A stretch of 64,000 nt of DNA from Litomosoides sigmodontis (lineage: Eukaryota; Nematoda; Chromadorea; Rhabditida; Onchocercidae), in contig OY718806.1 in the NCBI GenBank assembly GCA_963070105.1, positions 6,655,865 to 6,719,864 on the forward strand. The letters run 5' to 3'. The translations under genes and the position numbers were made by a program. Below are positions 1-12,012 of the stretch, one piece after another (the first letter of the stretch is position 1; every line of letters begins with the position of its first letter). The notes under the pieces are model-generated. The model worked only from the letters and a program-made list of their open reading frames with translations, made no database searches and was not told the DNA's origin.

Positions 1-467
1 TGTCCTTTTTCTTCTACAAAGCCAATATCCAACAATTTACGACCACACAATTTGTTCGAACATATGAAATGATTTGGACAATATGCTAATCCGTTAGCTA
101 AGACATATGCACCCCTGCAAAAAAATGCCGATTCGAAATTGTCAAACTTTTGAAAGCCAATCTAGTCAAGGGTCCCTTTGGATTCTAATTAACATACTAA
201 CGAATAATTTCTATGTTGTTACATTACTCATCATAATTTGATATCGTTATGTATATGCCACTTATTAACTAATTTTCAGACTTAAATTACTTTACAAACT
301 TTTTTCAACATTGAAAACAAGGGAGTGAGTGTACCTTATTTCTTGTCTGCAGTCTTCGCAACGTGGCACGCGGTTATTTTGAGTATGACGTATGTCTCCA
401 CCTTTTGGCATTTCGTCATTTTGTGATTCGTGCACATTTGATGGTTTAATATACGAATTCTTGTTAA
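1..467 (-). CDS. alp-1: alp-1 Enigma-specific LIM exons, partial at window edge
   Basis: Two minus-strand exons, 467..335 and 114..1, encode the start of a LIM domain. The first opens after TTTGTAG in phase 1 and ends AG|GTACAC. It carries a polar linker and then CEDCRQEI, the first zinc-binding CxxC pair. The second opens after TTTTTTTGCAG in the matching phase and reads GAYVLANGLAYCPNHF followed by a further Cys pair (CSNKLC), the rest of a LIM zinc-binding unit as in ZASP/Enigma proteins. The frame then runs off the left edge. Phase 1 at 467 matches the donor phase of the common exon ending at 5666, so I infer these are the 3' exons of the Enigma (multi-LIM) isoform of the alp-1 gene to the right. 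ALP/Enigma proteins sit at actin anchor structures (dense bodies and Z-disc equivalents) in muscle. The exon-to-exon join over 5.2 kb is inference. Confidence 0.8.
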
Positions 468-1905
468 CTACAAATCTCCAGATTCTAATTTTGAAGGGAC
501 AGGAGAAAAAAATGTTTATTTTGGGGCAGAAAAGTTTTTAATTTCAATTAAGAAAACGATTAATTTCTAACGAGTTATGAATGTCAGTGTATGTGCAATC
601 ATTGATAGCTGAATATAGAACAGGAATTGGAATTTGAGTGTAAACTGGGGTTAAAAATCTGTTGTAAACTTTTCGCTTTAGTGTAAGCCTTTCAAGCAGT
701 ACGCACATCGAAAAATGCATGTCACTTGAAGCAAAAGAAATGAAAATAATTACAAAACAGTTGAGATTTTAAGACGTTTAGGAAGCAAAGAGATGGAAGT
801 TGCTTTACGATAACTGTTCAGTTTACTTTCCATTAGTACTAGTTGGACTGCCTGAAGAAATTCCTGGAATGCGCGATGTGATTCAGTTTTGGGAGAGTTG
901 AGCATTTCGCATCGCACGACATCCGTCGTCCCTCATATCAATTATTCCAATAACTTAAGGCTTTTCACCACATCACTGTTAGTTGTTTTTAATTAGTAAA
1001 GCAATCGGAAAGTGGTGCATGCCTGCCTGTCCATCTATTCCAGCATTTATTTAACAGCAGCATGTCAAGACTTTAATTCTATGACGTGTTACTCTTAGCT
1101 GCGAGATACCTATTTCTTCTAAGTCACTACTGCCGTCAATTTCCGAAAATGTCGCTTCGTAAATAAGTGATTACGAATCAATATATTTCGTGATAATACA
1201 GATATTACTGCATCATCGAGTTAAAATAAGTTCGTCCATATGCTAATCAAATTATCAGACTGAAACGTGAGGATAAAAAAAAGGAGGTGCAAAAGCAGAT
1301 CAAGGAATGATGGTGTAGATGCTGTTAGAGCGACACACACCTTTCTTCACATACTGTTTCGTAGGGAGTCTCGATAATGCGATACAATTTCATTGTAAAA
1401 AAATATGACCAGCCAGATTTCGACAATTGTTTGACCAATTTTCCACTAATTACTCTCTGTTTTAATTGCTCTATTTGTAAAAACACAGAATATGCAATAT
1501 CGTTGATAATATCCAACATAAACAATTCAATTCTTTTTTAAACAGCATTTATTAAAGGTTAAAATGTCTGGAATCAGTTTTTATAAAATGCCTTTGAAAA
1601 CCTCATTTGACAAGAGTTAAAGGAAAATTCCACTAAGGCATGAAATTTTTGCATACTCGTCAAAATTATTGTGGAAATCAATAGCATTTTTGAAGCGTAT
1701 ATGAGAGAGAGAGAGAGAGAGAGAGAGTTCCTTCTGCACATTATGTAACTGTAAGTGATGTCGAGTGATGCGATACTTCAGCAGCGGTAATCTGTTTGTC
1801 AAGTTCTTTAATGGACACCAGATCAGTGATTTTTCCTTCTCCTTTCTCTATGTTTCCTCCGATGCCACATTCGTTACCTTCTGATTCTCATATTCCATCC
1901 CTTAC

Positions 1906-2438
1906 ATGTTGCCGGTCCATTCCCTTCACCTCCATCTCTATCGGTGTAAGACGGCTGGCTCCCTTCACAGCAATATCCTGCACTTTCATTTCAGCAACTG
2001 TTTCCTTCCTTTCCACTGCATCTGAGATCATGTTCAAAACGATTTCTCACTTCCTGCGATTCCGCTTCTCCTGGTAGCTGCTTCTTGCGATCGCTTATCG
2101 AATTGGTAGGAGTGCAGGAGCCCTCAGTTCCGTACGTACTGCTCAAGGTGTTCGCTAGAATGATGCCTGCCGGCCGCAATCTTTTCGCGTTCCCATTTCC
2201 TTTCGTGCAGTCGCTGCTCAGAGCAACCGTAAGATTTGTCTTGCACATGTCCTGCATTTCACTGACATCGTCCTCACAGCCATTCATTTTATCACTCAAA
2301 CTCTCTACGTCTATTTGATGCATCTCCTCCACAGCACAACTGCGCCACTGAGCGGTATTTGCTTGCATCCCAATCTTTTTTCTCCGTATTTAAATAAATG
2401 CTGCCCAGCACTTGGCGGCTTCCGCTGCTTATCCTTAT
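1906..2438 (-). pseudogene. disrupted coding-like segment inside the alp-1 intron
   Basis: A 530-base minus-strand stretch reads like protein but in three successive frames. It begins after a good acceptor (ATCTATCACAG) in phase 1 with DKDKQRKPPSAGQ. Near a run of six A's (about 2379) it continues in another frame for 125 codons (ATG at 2368, hydrophilic, Asp/Glu/Ser rich). Near a TTTT run (about 2042) it moves to a third frame, ending at a good donor, CAT|GTAAGG. A one-base gain in the A run and a one-base loss in the T run would each restore continuity. A small intron from a GTACGT donor to the CTCAG before 2022 could replace the second shift. No domain is recognised. The phase-1 acceptor matches the alp-1 common donor, so it could be an isoform-specific spacer exon that has decayed or carries sequence errors. 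Confidence 0.35.
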
Positions 2439-3503
2439 CTGTGATAGATTTTTACAATGGGAGCAATTTATTTAGCTCCCACTTACTACAGGTTAGAAGT
2501 TAGAAGCGCCAGCAAACAAAAATAAGTGCATTCCCAGTATCTCCTTCTTAATTTTCTGTAATTTGGAAGGTTGGAGGCGATTCCTGATCGGACACGTTAC
2601 CTACGTGACTACAGAAGTAACGCTAGCGTATATATATATACAGAGGACGTTTGACAAGGTTACAAAATAAACTATGACGTGAATAGCCGAGCAAAATCCA
2701 AATTCACATAAAAACAAGCATGTTACTTCTGTTATACAATTATTAGATTGAACTTATAATAAATTCATTGTTTATAAAATGCTAATGAAATCATCAAGCG
2801 TATTCAGTAAAGAACGATAATTTCCACGTTTACGTAAATTTTCCAACAATAGGGATTAAATTGGGACCTAATGATGGTATTTGTACTCTTCAGTTTATTT
2901 TTCGGCTTTACTTACATGTTAGCATTAGCTCATTCAAAGACCATCATTCAACAGTCTGCTACTTTCAATAAACTAATTTTCCAATGTGATACAATTTACC
3001 TGAACTTATAGATGAATTGTAAATTTCTTTCTGCAACTCATTCAATTCTGAGCCATATAAAGGAGCTGCCGGCGGCACACCTCGATTGCTTGGACTAAAA
3101 TGCTATCCTTTTCAGTTGTGAATAATTACAACAATATTTGAGAAAGTTCTCTTTGCGATCCATCGAAAATAGAATTGCTATTTCATTTGCATTTATTATT
3201 AAGAACTAAATGTATATCATTCTTTGCACTCAGTAATTTTTTTATTTCAAAAACATAAGCAAAGGATTAATACGTTCTTGGTAGTTAATTAATTATATAT
3301 GCGTTAATTACATATTATAATGTATTAAAAAAATTTGAGTTATACGTCACCGTAAATTTCTTCAGCTTATCCATGTAAACTTTTTAACAATAAATCAAAA
3401 ATCCAAATATCTGTCTCTAAAGTTGCTTTTTAATATGAAGGCAATTCACGCATAATTTGACAAACAATTTTTCGGCATTAAATGTTCTAAATATTTGATG
3501 GAC

Positions 3504-3786
3504 TTTTTTAATCACAAATATATGAAAGAAAAATTGGAGAGAGTATTATTACAGATTAGTACGCCACTGTTAATTCTTCTCTCCAGTTAGTAAAATTACC
3601 GGCTTTTAAAATAAAAGTCAAAAATTTAGTTTTAGTATCTGAACATCCCCTGGCAAACTGTTGCAGATTTCGTGTCTTCTAACTACTTAAATAGGAAAAG
3701 TAATGAATTCAAGTAGACTTCAAAACTGATGATACATGGAAATGCCGCCAACGATACAACTGACAATTATAAATTCATTCATGCAT
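3504..3786. repeat. direct repeat copy A (283 bp)
   Basis: This stretch is nearly identical, in the same orientation, to 4276-4560, with about five differences including a 2-base insertion in the other copy. It lies just 3' of the ALP stop codon (minus strand), probably in the 3' UTR or downstream flank. It shows no ORF and no clear terminal inverted repeat. It runs from a T-rich start to a TTCATTCATGCAT end. Confidence 0.95.
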
Positions 3787-3991
3787 ACTGGCTGAACTAT
3801 CCAGTTTATCCGCCAGAAGCACAAATAATTATCTTCTTTCTGATAGTGTGAACTGAACTGTGCAATGAAAATATTGGATAAAAGGTGTTAGGAAACAAAA
3901 TGAAAATCCTTCGATCATAAACAAATCTTGTGTAAGCAGGGAAATTGGATCTAGCAAACATATCTTCAAAAAAAATGGGCACCTGATAGGA

Positions 3992-6900
3992 CTATGTGTT
4001 TTCCATGGTGTTGAACTGATTGAAATCGATTGCCGAGTCGTAATTTCCGGTTGACATGGAGCTAACAAAGTATTTTTGTCGGGAATTGGAGCCGTTTTGG
4101 GCCGCCATCTGAAAAATAAAAGAATGAATAGCAGTTTAGAATCCAAAAAATCTCTAACTGCTATTTTCTTTTGGCTTCTTTTATCATACCGCGCGTTATT
4201 AATTGATTCAGTCAAACAAAATTGAATTATTTGGAATCCTACCGACCGTTTCACCTTATATTCTCACATAACCGTTTTTTTAATCACAAATATATGAAAG
4301 AAAAATTAGAGAGAGTATTATTACAGATTAGTACGCCACTGTTAATTCTTCTCTCCAGTTAGTAAAATTACCGGCTTTAAAAATAAAAGTCGAAAATTTA
4401 GTTTTAGTATCTGAGCATCCCCTGGCAAACTGTTGCAGATTTCGTGTCTTCTAACTACTTAAATAGGAAAAGTAATGAATTCAAGTAGACTTCAAAACTG
4501 ATGATACATGGAAATGCCGCCAACGATACAACTGACAATATTATAAATTCATTCATGCATCAACATCAATACCAGTGCAGTTTGTTATTTACGGTTAAAG
4601 ACATTCCTTGTACATTACGAGAATTTGTGACCTGCTGCTGCCGCTGTAAGATGCCCAATCTAACCCTGATCTAACATTAATACGTAGTACTAATGCATTC
4701 TTGCAACGGACAAATGGTGCAGAAGTAAGGAGAGGAGTTTAAGTGAAGAAAAAATAATAATAATAATAATAAACAAGTAAAAGTAATAGGACAAAAAGGC
4801 GAAGAAAAACTACGCTCATACTGCTTACTGTTTCGCACTAAATATCCTGAAAGAAAGACTTCAAACCTTTGAATCTAAATGTGGAACTGGTCGATAGTCA
4901 CTTGATCTACTATTATCAATGAGTAAAATAACATACGCAGTAGACCAATGGCTTTCATCACGTTTTGCTATGCTACTACCTCGTCGAAGCTGATTGCCGT
5001 GGATGTCGCAGTAAAATTTATCATTGATAAAGTGGTGCCCTTGGTTCTTGAGAGAACTACCGCAAGTCGAACATTGGAAGCAATCACTGTGCATTGTATG
5101 GTCATAAGCTCGGCACATCACTCCTCTAAAATGCTGATATTATGAGGCAGATTCCCAAGCAACGATGGTATTCGGGTTTCATTAAAAATCTGTTTAAATT
5201 CACCAACTGTCAGCTAGCAAAAGATAAATTGTAATGCATACCGGAAATGTGAAACCGAGTAAAAGTTATTGGTCTGGCACAATATTGCTATCCTTCCTAA
5301 TTATGACGAAACTTGATATTTCAGTCAAATTGGAGCTATTTTCACATTTCTTGTACTAAAATCAGAGCTTTAAAAAACAACACACTTAATATTGCGTCCA
5401 CAAATAAAACACGTCGGTGCTTGGGAAATATTTTCCACATTCGGTTGAGTTTCGTCTAAAAATGAATGGAAATTAGTATAAAATTGCAGATCGTAATAAC
5501 TGCCTCAAACACATAATTGCCACTAATTTCGCTGCAACAGTTTCACGGTATTTGAAATTCAAACGTGGAGCTTCGCTGCATAAGTATTAGTTAATCTTCA
5601 CATGAAAATTTTAGGAACTAAGTTGATAAGATTTTGTATCAGAAGTCAAAATTGCAAGAGCACACCTTGATTGACTTTAGCTGATCTAACTGCCATTGTA
5701 TGTGCTCCATTTTCTTTTGATTGCTCGCTTTCCTGAATAAGGCGAAGCGTTTCCGATCGTAAATACGACGGTACTCCTTTTTGTTTAGCCAAATTGGGAC
5801 TAAAATATTTTCACGTACTTGAGTCTTAAATGCTATCCTTGCTTGATCGAAACAACACGGCTGACTTCTTTCAACAAATCTAACTCAAAAATCGCGTGTT
5901 AAACGTAACTGTGCGCTTATTTCTAATTTGATCGTAATGAAAAAATCCAGTAACAACGACATCCAGTAACAATGACGAAGTATACGGTTGTTGTGATGTA
6001 ATAGAAAATATAGGTCGATTATGGCGATATATGGGTCAGCGTTATGATGTTGGTAGGGACATATCTGATTCAATACATTCCGCTTCAATTCTCCGCCGAT
6101 ACGTGAATAATTTCAGTTCTAATTTGCGAATCAATTAAATTTTTGAAATACACGTAAGCTGGATGTCTTTTAAAATGTTAAAAACAAAAAATGCTCATTA
6201 AATCAAACCATACTCAGTTCCAAACAGTCCACCCGTTTGTTGAAGGTATTGTTCGGCAGCTGTTTGCGGTGAATAAAGAGGCATCGGTGAATTGTATTGC
6301 AGATGCTTCACCTCTTGATGATCACCAAATGGTTGAGCTGCGACATTAAAACCCGGAATGGGGATTGATTCCTGAAGGAATTAGACCTGATAAATGTTGT
6401 ATAATCCACTCAAACCAGTTTTTGCTTGGACAAATATTTTCCGTGGATTCAAATCAGAAAAACGTCTATCCTTTTATATTATTAAAAGCCTCAGTATGAA
6501 CCAAAATGGAAATGCCGAGTAATGTAATGTGAAAGGTCTAGAAATAACATAATAACTTGAAATTAAAATTCTTTCCAAAAAGTGTTACAAACACATTTTC
6601 TATAAATTTAATCGAGAAGAATAATAACAAATTCAACTAGGCTATATTTTTCAAAAATAACATGTTTATACAACCTAAAGGAATTTATTTCCATGCGGAT
6701 AGGAGTTAATGCTTTGCAGGCACGATTGCCTTTGAAGATCTTTATCAGAGAAGAATTCAAAAATTAGACTGTCCACTAAGATACGAACTTGCTAGTTGAT
6801 TAAAGATTGCTTCATTCATTTTAATGTCGGCCTTATCTCGTATTCCACTTGCTCACAAAGATTCGAGAAATAACAGAGGAAATTCTGGCGTTTTAAAATA

Positions 6901-9224
6901 TGTAGCAAAAATCAGTACTTCAAATTACAGCTTTCATAACTAAAAATGAGAAAAGTTATAAATTTGATCGCTCGTTATTATGATCTATCTAGACCGAAAT
7001 TTAATAACGAGATAAGAAATCGGAGATTTGAATTAGCGCGAAAATTCACGAACCTAGTTTTCTCGGGTCATATGAAATTTCTTAGCAAATTGCAAAATAA
7101 TACAACTAATGCAATAGAGAGGGAGTGCACAAAGCCAGTGTTTCCTCATTCTGATTGACAGCAATAAAAAAAGCACCTTCCTTGACTCAACTCTCCAAGC
7201 GTTTTTACTCCCACCGCTTTACTTGTAGACTTCTAATATTGTTTAACAAGTCCCCAAAGCGTATTACTCTGATGTGACTAATAAAGTATTGATAAGTTAT
7301 ATCCTTCGTCAACAATCGCAAAGATACAGCTCCTGTCATACCACAATTTGGTAAAAAGAATCAGTCAGACAAGCTCAGGCTATAAAGAGCAGCGTGAACC
7401 CGTCCTATCATAGCAATCAACAAACTCCCATCATCAACGTCAAAAATTCCCGACATCATTACGGATCCCTCGCATTCAAAAATTTTGAAATGATAATTTA
7501 TTGGAAGTTGAAGTAGTTGATATTAAGTAAAACTTCGAATTGTACTGCTGAATAAAACAGAAGTGAAGGAAAGTAATGATTAATTTCGGTGAAGTAGATT
7601 TCTAACTCACTTTAAAAAAGTTTGTTCATTCAAACTGCACATAACATTATCTCGGAAATTCCATCGCGCTTCATGTTCTTCATGATTCATGTTTAAATTA
7701 TAGAACGGTGGAAAAATGTGTTTCGTTAAAATTTGCTAATTTCAATTTTTGCAAAGCAGAAATTACCGGATTTTGGTGTTCCAGTGAAACTTTCAAAGGA
7801 ACAGTCGGAGGCTCCATTTTTTGTGTAGTGATCGAAGGGACATTGAATACAGAATGTTGAAATTTGTTGTATTCTGTATTTTCTGTTACAGATGGTTGCC
7901 AAATTCGGTGTGTTATGTTGTCCCCTGCCCTAAAATTATCCATTTTTGTTACAATTCGAAAGTCAAAAAAAATTTCCTCCGACTTAATTATTAAAAAGAC
8001 TTTGATCATAGCAGAAAGAAAAGAGGAAATTTACCAGGGTTTGGGTGTAGAGGAAAGTTGGTACATAAGAAGAATGACTGTGGGTTAGTTAAATTGGAAT
8101 GTTCGAATGCGACGAGCGCAAAAGATGCCTCCCAGTTGAGCTGAACGAAAATTTTTCAAAATTAGGACAGTACATGTGCAACTCAGTTTTACACTTGTCA
8201 TGTGTGAAATTTTGAAAAATTTCCTCGAAAATAATGGCACCCACTTAAATAAATTCTAAAACTTTCTGTCAAAACATGAAAGCCACTGTTTCCTCTATTC
8301 TGTCATTCACGTTCCTCAGGCTCTTATAAATAACAAAAGGAAATCAAAGATCTGTACAAGTCAACACGGCTTTGAAATCTAGACTGTTATGAAATTGGAA
8401 ATAAAATTAGAAACTAGTTTTCGGTGTTTTAGTGTCGGCACCTGATCAACATGAAAAGTGCTACCTCTGAAAATTGGATCCTAAAAATTCCCAATTGTCA
8501 TCTTTTTCGTTTTATATCATAATAGACGATAAAAAATGTACAGTTTTATGATAATGAAAGCTGTTGCTGCTGTAACTTAATTTGAATAGCAATATTCTTT
8601 AAAAATTCGAAAAATTTTTAAAATTTTCTTTATATATTTCTAAACTTATTAACTCCTTAAGATCCTGCCGACGCTTTCACTGATTACAATTAATCTAATT
8701 ACTTGCCTATGCACGATCAATTCCACTCTGTGCTCCGTTTTCGACAATAATTGCCTTGCTAATTCAACAGTTAAATTCTGGTGACCCTGGAGTTCTACTA
8801 AAACGTCTCCGCTCAGTAAGCCAGCACGGTCAGCTAACGAACCTCCAATTACCTGAAGTAATATAAATATATTACACAGAGCTGCAAACCGTAAAGTTAT
8901 TAATACTTTTATGCTGTCCCCTTCAGCTTTATATGTGATCTCTGCCAAACTTATCACCACGTTGGGAAACTTTTGATCGCAAAATGAATCTTAGAATCGC
9001 TAAGAGATCAGGCACGGCGTCGGTTTTGGGAAGACCTATGACGACCTGCTCGAATGTGAGCTCATTACTGATGTAACGAGGAGAACATAACATAGAACTG
9101 CATAAGTGACTATTCATGATAATCACACATTAATGATGCCGAGTTCGGATCCGATATCAAAACCCCATGGTGTGCTCATTTGACCGCGCGACATACGCAC
9201 CGTCACCATTTCTGCTTGAGCCAT
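3992..9224 (-). CDS. alp-1: ALP/Enigma family PDZ-LIM protein, ALP isoform
   Basis: Actin/alpha-actinin-associated muscle adaptor of the PDLIM/ZASP family. Exons (minus): 9224-9129, 8852-8707, 7929-7767, 6371-6214, 5799-5666, 5455-5386, 5125-4867, 4108-3992; 380 aa with all phases consistent. Residues about 6-80 form the PDZ domain (MVTVRMSRG, TPWGF, GSLADRAGLLSGD). HRIWQPSVTEN follows, as after PDZ in PDLIM proteins. A ZM-like motif (LQYNSPMPLYS) lies near residue 160 and SETLRLIQE near 210. One LIM domain starts near residue 248 (CFIC, then HSDCFQCSTC, FYCDIHG). The last exon codes a 38-residue tail ending at TAG. ATG 9224 was chosen over the in-frame ATG at 9209 because it has AACA before it; either could start. 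Intron 2 needs a GC donor (AG|GCAAGT at 8706). The Enigma isoform would leave this model after exon 5. Confidence 0.88.
4276..4560. repeat. direct repeat copy B (285 bp)
   Basis: Second copy of the repeat at 3504-3786, in the intron just 5' of the last ALP exon (minus strand). Together the copies bracket a 489 bp segment carrying that exon. Identity of about 98% implies recent duplication or gene conversion. Confidence 0.95.
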
Positions 9225-10240
9225 TGTTGCTATTAATATCCGCCAAAGCAAATTTTTTGACCACCGAACAATTCTGAAAGCTTTCTGAGAAAATTTCGAA
9301 CAAAAAAACCTGCTCGACTACGAAATTTCGGGAAACGCAAGCGTTAGAATTGCAGTAACGGCGTGTTATGCTGGAAAACGACTTGCAATAAACCCTTTTG
9401 CCATGAGATAATAAATCCAACGGAAAAAATTTTTTAACCAATTACATGAGATTTTCAGGAAACCTCGACTGCAAAAAAAATTCGAAATGAAAGTGAATGC
9501 TGAAAACACCTCAGAGGATGCTCCTTTTACGTTGCAGTGCTTCTACCTTCCAATTCATTCAGTCTTGAGTTTTCTTGAAAATTCAAACATGGAATTTCGA
9601 ATTCAGCGGAGGGTTAGAAAATGTTTAACGAATAAGTGAGCGATTTGGATAACATTTAACAATTCTGACTGGTTATTGAACATAGTAACACTTCGAAAAT
9701 GATTTGACTTCAAGGCAAACACTGTTACCGGTAAAATCGGAATAAAAAAACGAACATAAGCTAAAACTTACGGTGCGATTCATAGCTATTTTCCCTTAAA
9801 TATATTTTAATGCAAAACTAAAGTGACTGTCATCAGAAGATCCGTTGTTCAACAGGCAAGTTTAAATAACATTCGTACCAATGAAATTAAAACACTCTAA
9901 TGAACTAGCAACTCGGATATCACAGATATTACCATAATGCACCATCATCAATTACCATTAACACACATCATCACAATGTGTCTATCGTATAGAACACTGT
10001 AGAGATTTTAAAGTAAATTCAGAATTCAGAGGAGGATGCTCATAAGCTCATGATTTCTTAGATGACAGCTAGTCGGAAGTAACATTGTACAGATGGAACT
10101 AATCCACTTCCACTTCCCTCACCTCTCCCAATGTAAGCAAATCGAGAGGTTCTGTACTATAACTTTACACGCTCCTTCAACATCTCTCTCTCTCTCTCTC
10201 TCTCTATAAAGGCACACTTTGTCCGTATTGATCTCTCTCT

Positions 10241-10291
<51 letters not shown>

Positions 10292-10719
10292 TGCGTGGGT
10301 TTAATAGACATGAGACGAAAGCTAAACAAGCAGCAAAGAACCAACTTCATTTGTTGGTGGTAGAACTTCAAACGATTTTTCACAGACCAAATCGGACAGA
10401 AGAGACAATCTTCTCCATCCTACAATTATCATCTGATAACTGCCGAGGCCTAAACAGTAATGTTTTGAAAATTGGAAATCAACGCTTATTGACAGTACTT
10501 CATCCGAGCTCTAAACTTGTGTAATCTCTTTAGAAGAAATAAGCATGAAAGATGAAAGAAATTTAAAAACAGTGCACGTAGGACGAATAAGACATTTTAT
10601 TAGCATAATACTTTACAGCGTTCATTAATAACCAAATCCAATTCATCCTGAGAAAGCTAATGTTGGGAAGAGCCACTTAGTTGGCTTCATTCCAGTTTGT
10701 TTCTCAGTTATATTTTACA
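9225..10719. other. intergenic, upstream of alp-1
   Basis: No exon-like sequence seen. It holds a (TC)n tract at 10183-10205 and a (TC)n-(TG)n tract at about 10232-10293. The alp-1 promoter is presumably here, but I recognise no specific element. Confidence 0.4.
10244..10293. repeat. (TG)n microsatellite preceded by (TC)n
   Basis: About 20 uninterrupted TG units, then TATGTGTGTGCG, directly after a short TC run. A second TC run lies about 30 bases upstream. A translated ORF over this tract is an artefact of the repeat. Confidence 0.95.
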
Positions 10720-11133
10720 CTAAGCTTTGACTTCTTTCTCTACGAATGCAACACGTCTCAAGCTTCCTTCAGTACTCATAGCACTAGGAATGGGACTTTG
10801 GGCGATTGCAATCCTTACATCATAAATATTATTGGTTAAAACTTTATATAATATGCATACGATACAAAGCAAAAATACCTAACCCAAACAATTCAGATCT
10901 CGTCTACTCAGTTTACCATTTTTACGGCATTTTGACGCATACGCCTGCACATCATGGAATTTGTGAACTATTTTGAGAAACAATTTAATCAACTAATATC
11001 AAGCAACAGCAAGTTTTGTATTATTTTCTCTTGGAAATCATAGCTGGAACAGTGCTATTTTAGATGTATAGGTTAGGAAAGTTTTCCTCATCAAAGAACC
11101 ACTACCTCATTTGAATATCTATGTTCGGCGGCG
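10720..11133 (-). CDS. tentative 3' end of an unrecognised gene with a hydrophobic segment
   Basis: Three minus-strand blocks join in phase: 11133-11106, 10944-10917 and 10878-10720 (stop TAG at 10722-10720). The last reads VFLLCIVCILYKVL, a possible membrane segment, and then a 38-residue polar tail containing SPIPSAMSTEGSLRR and ending EKEVKA. The middle block, RMRQNAVKM, puts basic residues just before the hydrophobic stretch, as on the cytoplasmic side of a membrane helix. Acceptors are ATTTTCTAG, GATGTGCAG and TTGGGTTAG; donors are GAG|GTAGTG and ATG|GTAAAC. The two 28-base exons are unusually short, so the upstream structure is uncertain. The final exon is the best supported. Family unknown; the 5' part was not found. 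Confidence 0.35.
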
Positions 11134-11915
11134 CTAGAAAATGTTGACAGTGATATTCAACTATTCTTGCTCAACTACCAGATATTCCAGTTACAAATTT
11201 CAAATATCAATCCAACTATAAGCGGGTGAATAGCTCAATAAAGCACATGTAGTCATCAGATAGGAGCCCACAGATCCACTCGTTTTCCATTAATTTTATG
11301 CTTGATATTCTAGTTCCACATTCGGTCGACTTCAACGATCAGGCGAAATGCGTCATCGGAACAAAATTCGCAGCATTTTAGTGGTATTTGAATTATCGTT
11401 ACTATAAAACTGGCAAACTTGTTTTCTCCTCAATAATGAAGTGTCCACTAACATCATTTTTACGTAATATTTTAGCTAATTACTTCATCACTTCCACAAA
11501 ATGAAACTGTGCAACGTTTCGTTTGCACGACTTAAATTGGTTTAAGTAACTTTATTATAACTTCATATTTATAGGCCAAGTAAATTCACATTCTGTTCTG
11601 TGGCAAAAGAATTTATGGATAAAAGCAAAAGTGTGAAGTTACGCAAGGTGCGTGAGTGTGTGTGTGTGTGTGTGTGTATGTGCGTTTGAGATGATGGATG
11701 GGGATGGATATGAAAATGGTTGAGTGCAATACAATGCACGTAGAATAAATGGAAGTAAGAAGGAGTGGGTAGTTGAAAAGCTTATCCAAGCAAGCAACAA
11801 CAGATACTTTGTTGAAATACATGTTCGCCTCGCCTCGCCTCAGCTCGCCTTGCCTCCAGAGTACTTTACTTCAATTCGTTGTACAAAGTAAAGAATCAAA
11901 GACTGGAAGATGTGG

Positions 11916-12012
<97 letters not shown>

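Larger units (their letters stand above)
335..5666 (-). other. 5.2 kb alternatively spliced alp-1 intron (Enigma form)
   Basis: This is the interval between the last common alp-1 exon and the first Enigma LIM exon. It contains the ALP-form terminal exons (5455-3992), two direct repeats, a (GA)n tract at 1703-1727, an (AAT)n tract near 4755-4771 and the disrupted ORF at 2438-1906. In 468-1800 and 2450-3500 I see nothing else that reads as coding. Confidence 0.55.

Noticed and set aside
1796..2503. Plus-strand ORFs opposite the disrupted alp-1 intron segment
   Set aside because: They look like antisense shadows of the minus-strand coding-like frames.
10219..10524. 101-codon plus-strand ORF beginning with Cys-Val repeats
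   Set aside because: The start lies in the TC/TG microsatellite; the remainder shows no domain and no splice context.
5380..11420. Similarity between alp-1 exon 5455-5386 flank and 11310-11420 (shared TTCCACATTCGG and GGTATTTGAA)
   Set aside because: The matches are short and gapped, and 11310-11420 lacks a usable acceptor on the minus strand; not enough for a duplication claim.
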